Source: an uncultured Myxococcales bacterium (GTDB taxonomy: Bacteria > Myxococcota_A > UBA9042). Taken from it: 64,000 nucleotides of DNA. The stretch is taken from assembly GCA_903883645.1 (NCBI GenBank), contig CAISBR010000030.1:1-64000 (forward strand), in the 5' to 3' direction. Shown one piece after another: positions 25,276 to 33,639 of this stretch. How positions within the stretch are numbered: position 1 is the stretch's first letter; every line of letters begins with the position of its first letter. Under the pieces are notes generated by a model. That model was given only the letters and a program-made list of their open reading frames with translations, searched no databases and was not told the origin of the DNA. The translations under genes and the position numbers were made by a program.

Positions 25276-26139
25276 CTACTTGCCGTCGCAGCCAAAGCGT
25301 TCGAGCCGGCTGCGGGCCTCGAGGACTCGCGTGGCAAAGCCCACGTTGCTCGGTAGCTCGCCGCGATGCAGTGCCCGAGTGGCAGCCACCGGCCCCGAAT
25401 TGTAGGCACACAGGGCATACAAGACATCGCCCTGATAGCGATTCATCAGCCGAATCAGGTAATTCGCAGCAGCGTCGGCTTGGCAACTTGTGTCGATGTT
25501 GTCGCTGCAACCCAACGACCGCGCCGTGCTCGGCAGCATTTGCATAATGCCCGCCGCACCCACCGGCGACTCTACGGCCGGATTGAAACCCGACTCGACC
25601 CAGGCCACGGCCAGCAGCAGCAGCGGGTCCAAGCCGCGCCGCGCCGCTGCCCGCTCAAGCGTGCCCCGGTACTGCCGGCAGCGCTGCGCCATACGGTCGC
25701 TCGTCGTCAGTGTGCGACCCGGGCGGTAGGGCAGGTCATCGCCGCCGTGGTCGGCATCCAGGGCGGCATCGTCGTCGATCGCGGCCAGCGCCGAGCGTTC
25801 GCCCAGGGCCAGCGGCGAGCGCCGCGACGGCTCCCAGCCCTGACCTTCGGGATCGGCAAGCGTTCGCAAGGTTGGACCGCCCGGCCGAACCACCGCGAAC
25901 TGCGTTGCACAGCCCGCTTGAATGGTCAGCGCCAGAGTCAGCCCCGACACGGCCAGCCACGACACCGCCAGTCGCAACACCGCCAGCCACGACGACGCGC
26001 GCACCCGAGCCGGCCGCGGGTGCGACGGCTGCAGCGGCTCCCAAAGTTGCCCAGGGTGTGCCGGTTTATGTTGCGCCGTGGCAGGCGCCATGCGGTTCTC
26101 GTTCGCGCGACGATCGCGCAGCAGCAGACGATCTGCCAT
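25276..26139 (-). CDS. lytic murein transglycosylase lipoprotein (SLT domain)
   Basis: 287 residues. An unusually long N-terminus precedes a hydrophobic stretch and the lipobox IQAGC. The C-terminal 130 residues are a Slt70-like lysozyme fold: LAVAWVESGFNP with catalytic Glu, GAAGIMQMLPSTA, and ALCAYNSGP. Such enzymes cut glycan strands to give anhydro-muropeptides. The middle of the protein is an unstructured linker. The ATG at 26139 gives 75 residues before the lipidated Cys, which is too long for a signal; GTG 26004 (VRASSWLAVL) or ATG 26091 may be the true start. It converges with rpoZ. Confidence 0.85.
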   Translation of the reverse strand: MADRLLLRDRRANENRMAPATAQHKPAHPGQLWEPLQPSHPRPARVRASSWLAVLRLAVSWLAVSGLTLALTIQAGCATQFAVVRPGGPTLRTLADPEGQGWEPSRRSPLALGERSALAAIDDDAALDADHGGDDLPYRPGRTLTTSDRMAQRCRQYRGTLERAAARRGLDPLLLLAVAWVESGFNPAVESPVGAAGIMQMLPSTARSLGCSDNIDTSCQADAAANYLIRLMNRYQGDVLYALCAYNSGPVAATRALHRGELPSNVGFATRVLEARSRLERFGCDGK

Positions 26140-26346
26140 ATAGATTCAAGCATGTCTAGCACGAATTCACACTTTATCCACAGGCTGGCAGATTCCAGAA
26201 AGATCCCCGCAAGCTGGCGATCGCTGACCAAGCGCGGATTGCCTGTGGCGCGCACCCCGCTGTTGGGTTACATTGTTGGCCGCTCGAGCGGCGGTGCGGC
26301 CCAGTATTTGGCACCCGATCGCAACGACAAGAACGCAAGGAGTAGT

Positions 26347-27072
26347 ATGGGTTTGTTCGACTTTCTTGGCGGCAACAAAGATCCGCAGAAGAACATCGAC
26401 CGCATCAAGCGGCGCCTGATGGACCAGTATCGGCAGACGCACGAGCGCTACGAAGCGATGGACGATCTGGCCAAGCTGGGCACGCCGGCGTCGCTCGAGG
26501 CGATGCTCGAACGGTTCACGCTGCGTGTCAGCGGGCCGACCGTCGATGAAGAAGAAAAGGACTATTGTTATCACCAGATTAGCAAGTGGGGCAAGGTCGC
26601 CGAGGCGCCGCTGCGCCAGTTCATTGCCACCCGCGATGCCGTGTATTTCCCCTTGAAGGCTCTGCGCGAAATTGCTGGCGAAGATGCGGCAGTCGAGGCT
26701 CTGCTCCACGCCATCGAAGACTGCGATCCGGGTTACCACGAGGCCCTGGAGCGTTTGCGCGAGATCGTAAGTAATCTTCGCGACTTTCAGCACGATCGCG
26801 TGCGCGGTGCCCTGGTAGGTTTGCTGACCTCGCGCTCCAACGAGATCCGCTTTTATGCCTTAGACGGTCTGGCGACGTACCCCGGCGAGCAAGTGGCGCC
26901 GCACTTTGCCGAGCGTATGCTCGACCCCGATGAGTCGATGCGCGTCAAGTCGCTCGCCTTCGAGCTGGCCCTTGAACACCAAGTGCCGCTGGGGCCGTGG
27001 GCCGATGCGCTGCCTGCCATGATACCGCCCAATTATACGCTGGGCGACGACGGGCTGCTGCAGCGAGCGTAA
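26347..27072 (+). CDS. HEAT-like repeat protein of unknown function
   Basis: 241 residues, cytoplasmic. The start follows AAGGAGTAGT, a strong ribosome site; a much longer upstream frame is spurious. After MGLFDFLGGNKDPQK, a short N-terminal tag seen in several deltaproteobacterial proteins, the chain is made of helical pairs in the HEAT style: MDDLAKLGTPASLEAMLERF, EDAAVEALLHAIEDCD, RSNEIRFYALDGLATYP and SMRVKSLAFELALEHQVP. Such solenoids bind proteins. The gene lies 130 bases before greA and may be read with it, but the partner is unknown. Confidence 0.75.
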   Translation: MGLFDFLGGNKDPQKNIDRIKRRLMDQYRQTHERYEAMDDLAKLGTPASLEAMLERFTLRVSGPTVDEEEKDYCYHQISKWGKVAEAPLRQFIATRDAVYFPLKALREIAGEDAAVEALLHAIEDCDPGYHEALERLREIVSNLRDFQHDRVRGALVGLLTSRSNEIRFYALDGLATYPGEQVAPHFAERMLDPDESMRVKSLAFELALEHQVPLGPWADALPAMIPPNYTLGDDGLLQRA

Positions 27073-27202
27073 CGCCAAGAATGCGAGGCGAATGACTTTC
27101 GCACGGCGCCGAGTGAGCCAGTTATGGCGTGCGCTGTGCTGTTTCGTATCTACACCCGACGTTTTCGCGTACCCTTCCACCTTCCTTTCGAGAACGAGGC
27201 TC

Positions 27203-27682
27203 ATGATGGCTACCGACACTCCGATTACGCCCCGCGGCCTCGCCAGGCTGCACGAACAACTGCAGGTCATGCGCGAGGTTGAGCGCCCTCAAAACGTGCG
27301 CGATATCGAAGAGGCGCGCGCCCACGGCGACCTGCGCGAAAACGCCGAATACCACGCGGCCAAAGAGCGGCAGGCGATGATTGCAGGCACCATGCAGATG
27401 CTTGAGACCACCATTGCCACTGCCACGGTGATCGACCCAAAAACGCTTTCGGGTTCGCGAGTTGTCTTTGGCGCGACCGTGACAGTGACCGATGTGGATA
27501 CCGAGCAGCAGTTCATGTATCAAATCGTCGGCGACTCGGAAGCGGACTTGAAGCAGGGGCTGATCTCGATCAGTTCGCCGATTGCCCGCGCGCTCATCGG
27601 TCGCGAATCTGGCGACGAGGTCACGGCCAACATGCCCGGCGGCAAGCGCACCTTCGCGATCGACACCGTGGTATTCAAGTGA
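27203..27682 (+). CDS. greA: transcription elongation factor GreA
   Basis: 159 residues, the normal length. MREVERPQNVRDIEEARAHGDLRENAEYHAAKERQ is the end of the N-terminal coiled coil with the DLRENAEYHAAKE tip whose acidic residues enter the RNA polymerase secondary channel to trigger cleavage of backtracked RNA; the C-terminal FKBP-like domain ends with SPIARALIGRESGDEVTANMPGG. ATG 27203 follows GAGG; ATG 27206 is next to it. The longer frame to 27092 is upstream noise. It overlaps tsaE by one base. Confidence 0.93.
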   Translation: MMATDTPITPRGLARLHEQLQVMREVERPQNVRDIEEARAHGDLRENAEYHAAKERQAMIAGTMQMLETTIATATVIDPKTLSGSRVVFGATVTVTDVDTEQQFMYQIVGDSEADLKQGLISISSPIARALIGRESGDEVTANMPGGKRTFAIDTVVFK

Positions 27683-28146
27683 TGACGAAGACGTTGCAAC
27701 TGCCTAACGAACTGCTCGTCGACGCGGAGTCGCTTGAGCAGCTGGGGATGCAGCTTGCGCAGCAAATCGGTCCCGGCGATGTGCTGGCTTTGGTTGGGCC
27801 GCTGGGCGCGGGGAAAACTACGCTGACGCGCGGCCTTGCGCGGGGTCTACAGCTCGACGCCGGGGCGGTGGCGAGTCCGACCTTTGCCCTAGCCCATACC
27901 TATAGGGGCGGCGATATCACGTTGCTGCACCTTGACTTGTATCGCATTGCCAATCCGGCTGAGGCCGAGGCCGCGGGCATCGAAGACCTGCTGTACGACG
28001 CTGAGGCTGTTGTGGTGGTCGAGTGGCCCGAGCGCGCCCTACCGCTGATTCCCGACTCGGCGACCTGGCTGCAAATCGATGTCGTTGCGGGCGGACGCCG
28101 TGTCGAGCAGGTCTTGCCGCCAAAGACTCCGCCGAAAATCCTGTAG
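27682..28146 (+). CDS. tsaE: tRNA threonylcarbamoyladenosine biosynthesis protein TsaE
   Basis: 154 residues. GPLGAGKTTLTRGLARGL is the Walker A loop, SPTFALAHTY a family motif with the conserved Ser-Pro-Thr-Phe, and HLDLYRI and VVVEWPERA the Walker B region. TsaE is the ATPase that works with TsaB and TsaD to make t6A37 in tRNAs reading ANN codons. The ATG shares its A with the TGA of greA (TGATG), implying coupled translation. TsaB and TsaD are not in the window. Confidence 0.95.
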   Translation: MTKTLQLPNELLVDAESLEQLGMQLAQQIGPGDVLALVGPLGAGKTTLTRGLARGLQLDAGAVASPTFALAHTYRGGDITLLHLDLYRIANPAEAEAAGIEDLLYDAEAVVVVEWPERALPLIPDSATWLQIDVVAGGRRVEQVLPPKTPPKIL

Positions 28147-28292
28147 CGTCAGTATCTTCTACGCCCGCCGCCACGATTCCCGGCCCTGGTTGCTAGTGAG
28201 CGCCGCGTTTGCGAAACTACAGGTGCACCTGGGCCCGGCGTCGCCGTGGCTGCAGACGCCGCGGTCGTGCGCCAGCTTGTGGGGATTTGATG

Positions 28293-30821
28293 ATGTGGGC
28301 CAACCTTCGGGGCCGTTTCGTTCAAAATAGCATAGGGTTGTTGTTCGCGGTGAGCGGCTTGTCCGCCGGCTGCAGCGACACCAACGCCGGCAATCAGGGC
28401 GGCGGCTTCACCGCGGGCGACAACGACGCCGACGGCTCGGGCCTCAGCGGTTTTTCGGACCTTGGCCAGGTGAACAACGACAGCGGCACGGTCGACGTCA
28501 GCTTCGGCGACTTTAAGACCGGGCCCGAAGACTTTGGCAAGCCGTGCAACCAAGCCACCGACTGCGCCTCGGGCTGGTGCGTACAGAACGACGTGGGCAA
28601 AGTGTGCAGCAAGACCTGCACGACCGATTGCGACCCGGGCTGGACCTGCAATCAAGTGCAAAGCGGCGTCGACACTGCGTTTATTTGTATGCCCAAGTTC
28701 TTGCACCTGTGCGAGCCGTGCGGAGCGTCGGCAGACTGCAACGAAAACAACGGGCTCGACCACAAGTGCGTGCCATTCGCCAGCGGCAGCTTCTGTGGCG
28801 CCAAGTGCGACCCCGCGTCGAGCGACTGCCCTGCTAACTATGCGTGCCAACAGGTACTAGACCCCGATAGCGGCAAGAATTTGTTCCAGTGCATCCCCAA
28901 TAGCGGCCAGTGCACCTGCTCGGCACTCGCTGTAGCCAACAAGGCCTCGACGCCATGTAACGTCAAGAATATATACGGTACATGCACTGGCAATCGCACT
29001 TGCACGGTGGCGGGTCTATCGGCCTGCAATGCCAAGGTGCCCGCTACCGAAAGCTGCAACGGACTCGACGACGACTGCAACGGCCTGACCGACGACTTCG
29101 GCGACGCGGCCAAGTGCAAGACCACCAATGAATTCGGCACGTGCGACGGCGGCAGTTACGTCTGCAAAGATGGCAAGCAAGTCTGCTCGGCGCCCGACGC
29201 CAAGCCCGAGACCTGCAACGGCTACGACGACGACTGCGACGGCAAGACCGACGAGGGCCTGTGCGACGACGGCAACCCGTGCACAATCGACACGTGCAAC
29301 ACCGACGGATCGTGCAAGAATTTTCAGCCGCCCAACGCGGGTTGCGACGATGGCGACGCCTGCACCACCCAAGACAAGTGCATCGACGGCAAGTGCGTGG
29401 GCGGCGCGCAGCAGATCTGCGACGACCAGAACCCTTGCACCATGGACGTCTGCGATGTGATCAAGGGCTGCATCAAGACGGCTGCAGATGTGGGCAAACC
29501 CTGCGTCGACGATGGCGATCCGTGCACCACCGACGCCTGTGACGCTACCGGCAAGTGCACCCACACCACCCAATCGGGCATTTGCACCATCAACGGCCAG
29601 TGCGTCGCCGCGGGCAGCATCGACCCGAGCAATCCGTGCAAGGTGTGCAACCCGCTGCAAAGCAAGACAGCGTATGTACTGCAAAACGGCCTCTCGTGCG
29701 ATGACGGCGACACCTGCACCGTGGCCGACAAGTGCTCGGCCGGCATCTGCAAGGGCAAGGCCATGGACTGCTCGGGTCTCAGCGGCCCCTGCACGCAAGG
29801 CTTGTGCAGCCAGGGTGCGTGCCTCTCGGCGCCCAAGCCCGGCCCGTGCGAAGACGGCAACGCGTGCACCAGCGGCGACACCTGCGTCAGCGGCCAGTGC
29901 GTCGGCACGCCCAAAGACTGCAGCAACCTCGACTCGGCGTGTACCGCGGGCGTGTGCGAGTCGGGCGTATGCATGTCAAAGCCCAAGCCCAGCTCATGCG
30001 ACGACGGCAACCCGTGCACCGTGGGCGACTCCTGCGCCTCGGGCGGCTGCAAGGGCACGCTGCTCGACTGCTCGGGCCTCGACGGTCCGTGCGGCAAGGG
30101 GATGTGCCAAGGCGGCACGTGCACCGCCCAGCCGGCCAACAGCGGCGCGGTCTGCAACGACGGCAATCCTTGCACCTACAGTGACACCTGTGCCAACGGT
30201 AAATGCGCTGGAACATCAAAGGACTGCAGCGCGCTAAGCAATGCCTGCGGCCCGGGCCTGTGCAACATCAGCACCGGCGTGTGCGGCAACTCGGTCAGCA
30301 ACCCGGTGTGCACGCCCGGCCAGGTCGAGAACGGCAGCCAGGGCTGCGGCAACTGCGGCAATCAAACGCGCACCCGCACTTGCACGGCCAGCTGCGGCTG
30401 GGGCGCCTGGAGCGCGTGGGGCACCTGCAGCGGCCAAGGCGTCTGCGCCGCCGGCGCCAGCGAGAGCGCCAGTCAGGGCTGCGGCAACTGCGGCACCCAA
30501 AGCCACACACGCTCATGCAGCAGCTCGTGCCAGTGGAACGCATGGCCGGCCTGGAGCACGTGCAGCGGGCAGGGCGTCTGTGCCCCCGGCGCGCAATCGA
30601 CCAGCTGCGGCGACCCGTGTGCAGCCAAGGTATGCAGCAGCAGTTGCCAGTGGGGTGCCTGCGGCCTAAAGCCCGGCGCGCAATGCTTGTACAAGAACGG
30701 CTCGAACTACCAGTGCTGCGGCACCAAGAAGTGGCAATTCTGCAACAGTGATCCACCGCTCGCGGGCGGCAGCGCCTGCAGTTGGTTCCCGTGCCAGGCC
30801 GCCACCAACGCCTGTTTCTGA
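28293..30821 (+). CDS. large Cys-rich lipoprotein with repeated DDGxxC modules
   Basis: 842 residues. Signal and lipobox LSAGC at the N-terminus. Next comes a Cys-rich module of about 200 residues (GKPCNQATDCASGWCV, PKFLHLCEPCGASADC, VPFASGSFCGAKC) shared with the lipoprotein at 37202-40843. Then two MopE-like motifs (CNGLDDDCNGLTDD, CNGYDDDCDGKTDE) lead into eight units around CDDGNPCTIDTC, CDDGDACTTQDKC and similar, Asp-rich and likely metal-binding. Two Trp-rich TSP1-like repeats (ASCGWGAWSAWGTCS, SSCQWNAWPAWSTCS) and a Cys-rich tail end it. GGGGAT precedes the ATG. It is likely a surface adhesion or matrix protein. A pilin-like gene follows seven bases on. Confidence 0.85.
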   Translation: MWANLRGRFVQNSIGLLFAVSGLSAGCSDTNAGNQGGGFTAGDNDADGSGLSGFSDLGQVNNDSGTVDVSFGDFKTGPEDFGKPCNQATDCASGWCVQNDVGKVCSKTCTTDCDPGWTCNQVQSGVDTAFICMPKFLHLCEPCGASADCNENNGLDHKCVPFASGSFCGAKCDPASSDCPANYACQQVLDPDSGKNLFQCIPNSGQCTCSALAVANKASTPCNVKNIYGTCTGNRTCTVAGLSACNAKVPATESCNGLDDDCNGLTDDFGDAAKCKTTNEFGTCDGGSYVCKDGKQVCSAPDAKPETCNGYDDDCDGKTDEGLCDDGNPCTIDTCNTDGSCKNFQPPNAGCDDGDACTTQDKCIDGKCVGGAQQICDDQNPCTMDVCDVIKGCIKTAADVGKPCVDDGDPCTTDACDATGKCTHTTQSGICTINGQCVAAGSIDPSNPCKVCNPLQSKTAYVLQNGLSCDDGDTCTVADKCSAGICKGKAMDCSGLSGPCTQGLCSQGACLSAPKPGPCEDGNACTSGDTCVSGQCVGTPKDCSNLDSACTAGVCESGVCMSKPKPSSCDDGNPCTVGDSCASGGCKGTLLDCSGLDGPCGKGMCQGGTCTAQPANSGAVCNDGNPCTYSDTCANGKCAGTSKDCSALSNACGPGLCNISTGVCGNSVSNPVCTPGQVENGSQGCGNCGNQTRTRTCTASCGWGAWSAWGTCSGQGVCAAGASESASQGCGNCGTQSHTRSCSSSCQWNAWPAWSTCSGQGVCAPGAQSTSCGDPCAAKVCSSSCQWGACGLKPGAQCLYKNGSNYQCCGTKKWQFCNSDPPLAGGSACSWFPCQAATNACF
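29260..30210 (+). repeat. eight DDGxxCT repeat units in the Cys-rich lipoprotein
   Basis: Protein-level repeats with the core C(D/E/N)DGxxCTxxxxC, spaced 30-70 residues apart. They carry paired Asp and Cys residues typical of disulfide-linked extracellular repeats. The DNA itself is not an exact repeat. Confidence 0.75.
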
Positions 30822-30828
30822 GGCTCCA

Positions 30829-31365
30829 ATGCACATTCGACTCGTGGTCGCTGCGGTCGCCGTTGCCGGCGCTGCCTTTGGTGTCGCCTGGGGCGTGCCG
30901 CGGTTGGCTCAGCGTCAAAGCCAAGACGAAGCCATGCGTACACTCACGCAGCTGGTCAAGTCGGCATCAATTTACTATGTAAAACCAAGGGCTTCAGTGG
31001 CGGGCGATCGGGCCGCTTGCTCGTTCCCCAATGGCCAGATTCGCACGCACCTGGCGGCGAGTTGTTGCGACCCGGCAGTTTCGGCGGGCAATGCCCTCTG
31101 CGATCCCAAGAAGATGGAGTGGAATCGCACGCTTTGGTCGGCGCTGAAATGGAAGCTCGAAGAGCCGCACGCCTTTATCTACGCCTACGAGGGCTCGGGA
31201 ACCTTGGGCGACGCGCGGTTTACCGCCACTGCCTACGGCGACTTAGACTGCGACGGCATCTACTCGACCTTTCGCTTCACCGGCCGCGGCAGCGCGCAGA
31301 GCAAGCTCGACGACTGCATTTTGACCGACACGCCGACGTTCGAAGCCGTGAACCCCGGCGAGTAG
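30829..31365 (+). CDS. pilin-fold protein lacking a prepilin cleavage motif
   Basis: 178 residues. The N-terminus MHIRLVVAAVAVAGAAFGVAWGVP is a plain hydrophobic anchor without the GFTLxE prepilin site. The rest matches the globular part of myxobacterial PilA-type pilins: CSFPNG, CCDP, WNRTLWSALKWKLEEPHAFIYAY, FTATAYGDLDCDGIYSTF and a Cys pair. In pilins the long helix polymerises; here the signal suggests a membrane-tethered monomer or noncanonical export. It is seven bases downstream of the Cys-rich lipoprotein, so the two are likely co-expressed. Assignment to the pilin family rests on the C-terminal pattern. Confidence 0.8.
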   Translation: MHIRLVVAAVAVAGAAFGVAWGVPRLAQRQSQDEAMRTLTQLVKSASIYYVKPRASVAGDRAACSFPNGQIRTHLAASCCDPAVSAGNALCDPKKMEWNRTLWSALKWKLEEPHAFIYAYEGSGTLGDARFTATAYGDLDCDGIYSTFRFTGRGSAQSKLDDCILTDTPTFEAVNPGE

Positions 31366-31377
31366 CTTGCCGCCAAG

Positions 31378-33492
31378 CTAGCGAAAACGCTGCAACCACA
31401 CACCATCGCTCAGCTTATCGCCCGACCAGGCCACGACATAGCTGTCGGTCTCGGCCGAATAGCACAGCGAGGGCTGCAGCGGCATCTTGCCCAGCGACTG
31501 CGGCAGTGCCACGGCGGGCCCCAGGTTGGCGCCGCCATCGCTCGGAGATGTAACCACAATTTTGCGAATATAGAGTTGCGGTTCGTTGGCCGCTGCCGCC
31601 CGCCGCTCGACGATGGCCACCTGACCGGGCTTGCCGGCCACGGCGACTGCAGCTAGCACTTCGGTGTCGACCTGTAGGTCTGCAGCCGTCACAAAGGCGG
31701 CGTTCAGTCCAATTCGCCGCCAGCGCAGCGTGTTCGAAGTATCAAAAAAGACTGCACCAAACGACGTTGGCGAGGCCATGGCCACCATCGAGCCACGCGG
31801 GGTCGTCGCGGCCACCATGCCCAGGTCTTGCGCGGTGCCGTTGGCCGACAGCGTATCCGAGTACAGCCGATACTGGGCAGCTCCCTGCGGATCTTGCCAA
31901 ATTACACCAACATCTGCGTCGAATGCGGCCACCGTCGGCATACTTGCCGGGGCCTGCGCCAGGGTAGCGGTTTTGGCGATCGTCCCCAGGTCCAGGCCAT
32001 CGAGAATGGCTGCCTGCACCGAACCGTCGGGCGGATTCCACACTGCGAGCCAGCGGGTCGATGGCAGCGGCGCCAGCGAGGGCCGGCATTGACCCCAACA
32101 GCCCGCATCGCTGACCTTGAGCACAGCGCCCTGGGGTTTGAAATCGGGGCCCAGCAAGCTGGCGTAGATGCCGTAGGGCGACGAGCCCTTGCTGGCCTTA
32201 CCCTCCCAGACGATGCCGCGGACCCCGCCTGTTTGCGCCGCTGCGGACCAGCCCATGAATTCGCCTGTTGGTGTCTCGACATAGCCCCCTTGTCCGTCGT
32301 CGGTAAGCACCTTGGCGTGGACCAGCGGCACGAGTGGGTCGACGGGCGTGACCGCGCCGCTCGCCACATCGACCGTGGCCATGGGGTACGAGCCCTTGAG
32401 CACATCTTCGACCCGCCGCCAGGTGATGAGCGCGAGTCCGCCGCCGATGGCGCTGATCGAGGCGCGGCTGACATGGATGCCCGTTTGGCTGGGGTCGATG
32501 GTCGTAGAACTGGCCAATTGCTGCGCATCATCGAGTAGATCTACGCCAAAGCCGCCATCGCGGGGGATCTGAAAGGCGCATACGACCGGGTTCAAGCTGG
32601 CGGATGTGCCCACGACGGTGCCGCGAAACCAGCCCTTCTCGACCTGGTCGATGAACAAGCGGCCTTTGGGCACGCTGACTTTTAGGCCACTGAGGTCCGC
32701 GATTGTGCCACTAACCTGCAAGCTGCCGCCGATGGGCGAGGTCTTGTCGAGCTCAAACATGTCGCCGGCCTTGGCTGCGGCGGGGAAGCGCACCGTTAGC
32801 GTCATGCCGCCGGCGCCGATCTGCTTGCCGTCGATGCGGATGGTGTCGTCGCTGTCTTTGCTGCGGCTGCCTGTGCTCGCCCCCGTAGCGGTGGGCATGG
32901 CGAGTGCGAGTCCCGCCTTGCTGGGCATCGCCACGGTCACGCTTACGGGCGCGCTGGCGACACCATCCACCACAAGCTGCACGGTCACGGTGCCTGGTCT
33001 CGCGCCAGCTATCCAGAATTTATCAGCACTTGCGCCCTTCCAGACGTTGACCGCGGGCTGTGCTTGGCCGTCGCCAGCCAACTGCGCGCCCAGCTCGAAG
33101 TCGCTGCCGCCCAAGCGCACGCTGACCTTTTCGCTGGCGGAGGGGGCGCCATCGCTGCCGCTGACCCGCTTGACCGTGACGGCGAGTGGGCTGCGTGCGG
33201 CTACGGCAAGGGTGGGGGTTACGTCGATAGCCACTGCGGTGATGGTGGTCGACACATCGGGTTGGCCATCGCCGGTGGCGGTATCGCCGCTGGCATCGGC
33301 CGGTAAGCTGTCCGATACACCCATGTCTTTACTGGTATCTGGCACCGAGATACTCGTGTCGCCGAGCTTGAACGTGACGCCGTCTGGGCCGCTGGTCCCT
33401 CCCGCGCTGCCACATGCCGCAAGCAGCGCGCTCAGCGCGAGCGTCGCCGCCAGCCCAAGTCCACGCCGCCTAAACCTCGCCGCTCGTTGCAT
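31378..33492 (-). CDS. large lipoprotein, probable beta-propeller
   Basis: 704 residues. The start MQRAARFRRRG leads to a hydrophobic segment and lipobox LAAC. A low-complexity Asp/Ser/Thr/Gly linker follows (DTSKDMGVSDSLPADASGDTA), then a beta-rich region of IPT-like and propeller-like strands, for example WLAVWNPPDGSVQAAIL, VGVIWQDPQGAAQYRL and YVVAWSGDKLSDGVWLQ, each with a Trp at the strand end, hinting at repeated blades. It is exported and anchored in the outer membrane or cell surface. It converges with the pilin-like gene with a 12-base gap. The function is unknown. The frame continues to 34008 across the divergent aminotransferase gene, but ATG 33492 fits the signal. Confidence 0.75.
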   Translation of the reverse strand: MQRAARFRRRGLGLAATLALSALLAACGSAGGTSGPDGVTFKLGDTSISVPDTSKDMGVSDSLPADASGDTATGDGQPDVSTTITAVAIDVTPTLAVAARSPLAVTVKRVSGSDGAPSASEKVSVRLGGSDFELGAQLAGDGQAQPAVNVWKGASADKFWIAGARPGTVTVQLVVDGVASAPVSVTVAMPSKAGLALAMPTATGASTGSRSKDSDDTIRIDGKQIGAGGMTLTVRFPAAAKAGDMFELDKTSPIGGSLQVSGTIADLSGLKVSVPKGRLFIDQVEKGWFRGTVVGTSASLNPVVCAFQIPRDGGFGVDLLDDAQQLASSTTIDPSQTGIHVSRASISAIGGGLALITWRRVEDVLKGSYPMATVDVASGAVTPVDPLVPLVHAKVLTDDGQGGYVETPTGEFMGWSAAAQTGGVRGIVWEGKASKGSSPYGIYASLLGPDFKPQGAVLKVSDAGCWGQCRPSLAPLPSTRWLAVWNPPDGSVQAAILDGLDLGTIAKTATLAQAPASMPTVAAFDADVGVIWQDPQGAAQYRLYSDTLSANGTAQDLGMVAATTPRGSMVAMASPTSFGAVFFDTSNTLRWRRIGLNAAFVTAADLQVDTEVLAAVAVAGKPGQVAIVERRAAAANEPQLYIRKIVVTSPSDGGANLGPAVALPQSLGKMPLQPSLCYSAETDSYVVAWSGDKLSDGVWLQRFR

Positions 33493-33639
33493 TTCCGCTC
33501 CCCGTTCGTGCCATTTCGCGTCGTACCGTCTTGCAAGCATAGCGATTGCAGCGCCTGCCGCAAACGGGGGAGTTGCAGAAATGACCGGCGGATGCGAAAA
33601 GGGCTGCGCGTGCCGCAGGGTCGGCGGCGGACTGTTGCC

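Noticed and set aside
26174-26182. Perfect DnaA box TTATCCACA
   Set aside because: A single copy. One chance hit in 64 kb on two strands is expected to occur reasonably often, and no other boxes, dnaA or dnaN genes lie nearby, so no origin is claimed.
29324-30175. Long minus-strand frames within the Cys-rich lipoprotein
   Set aside because: His/Pro/Ser-rich antisense translations that simply mirror the repetitive coding strand.
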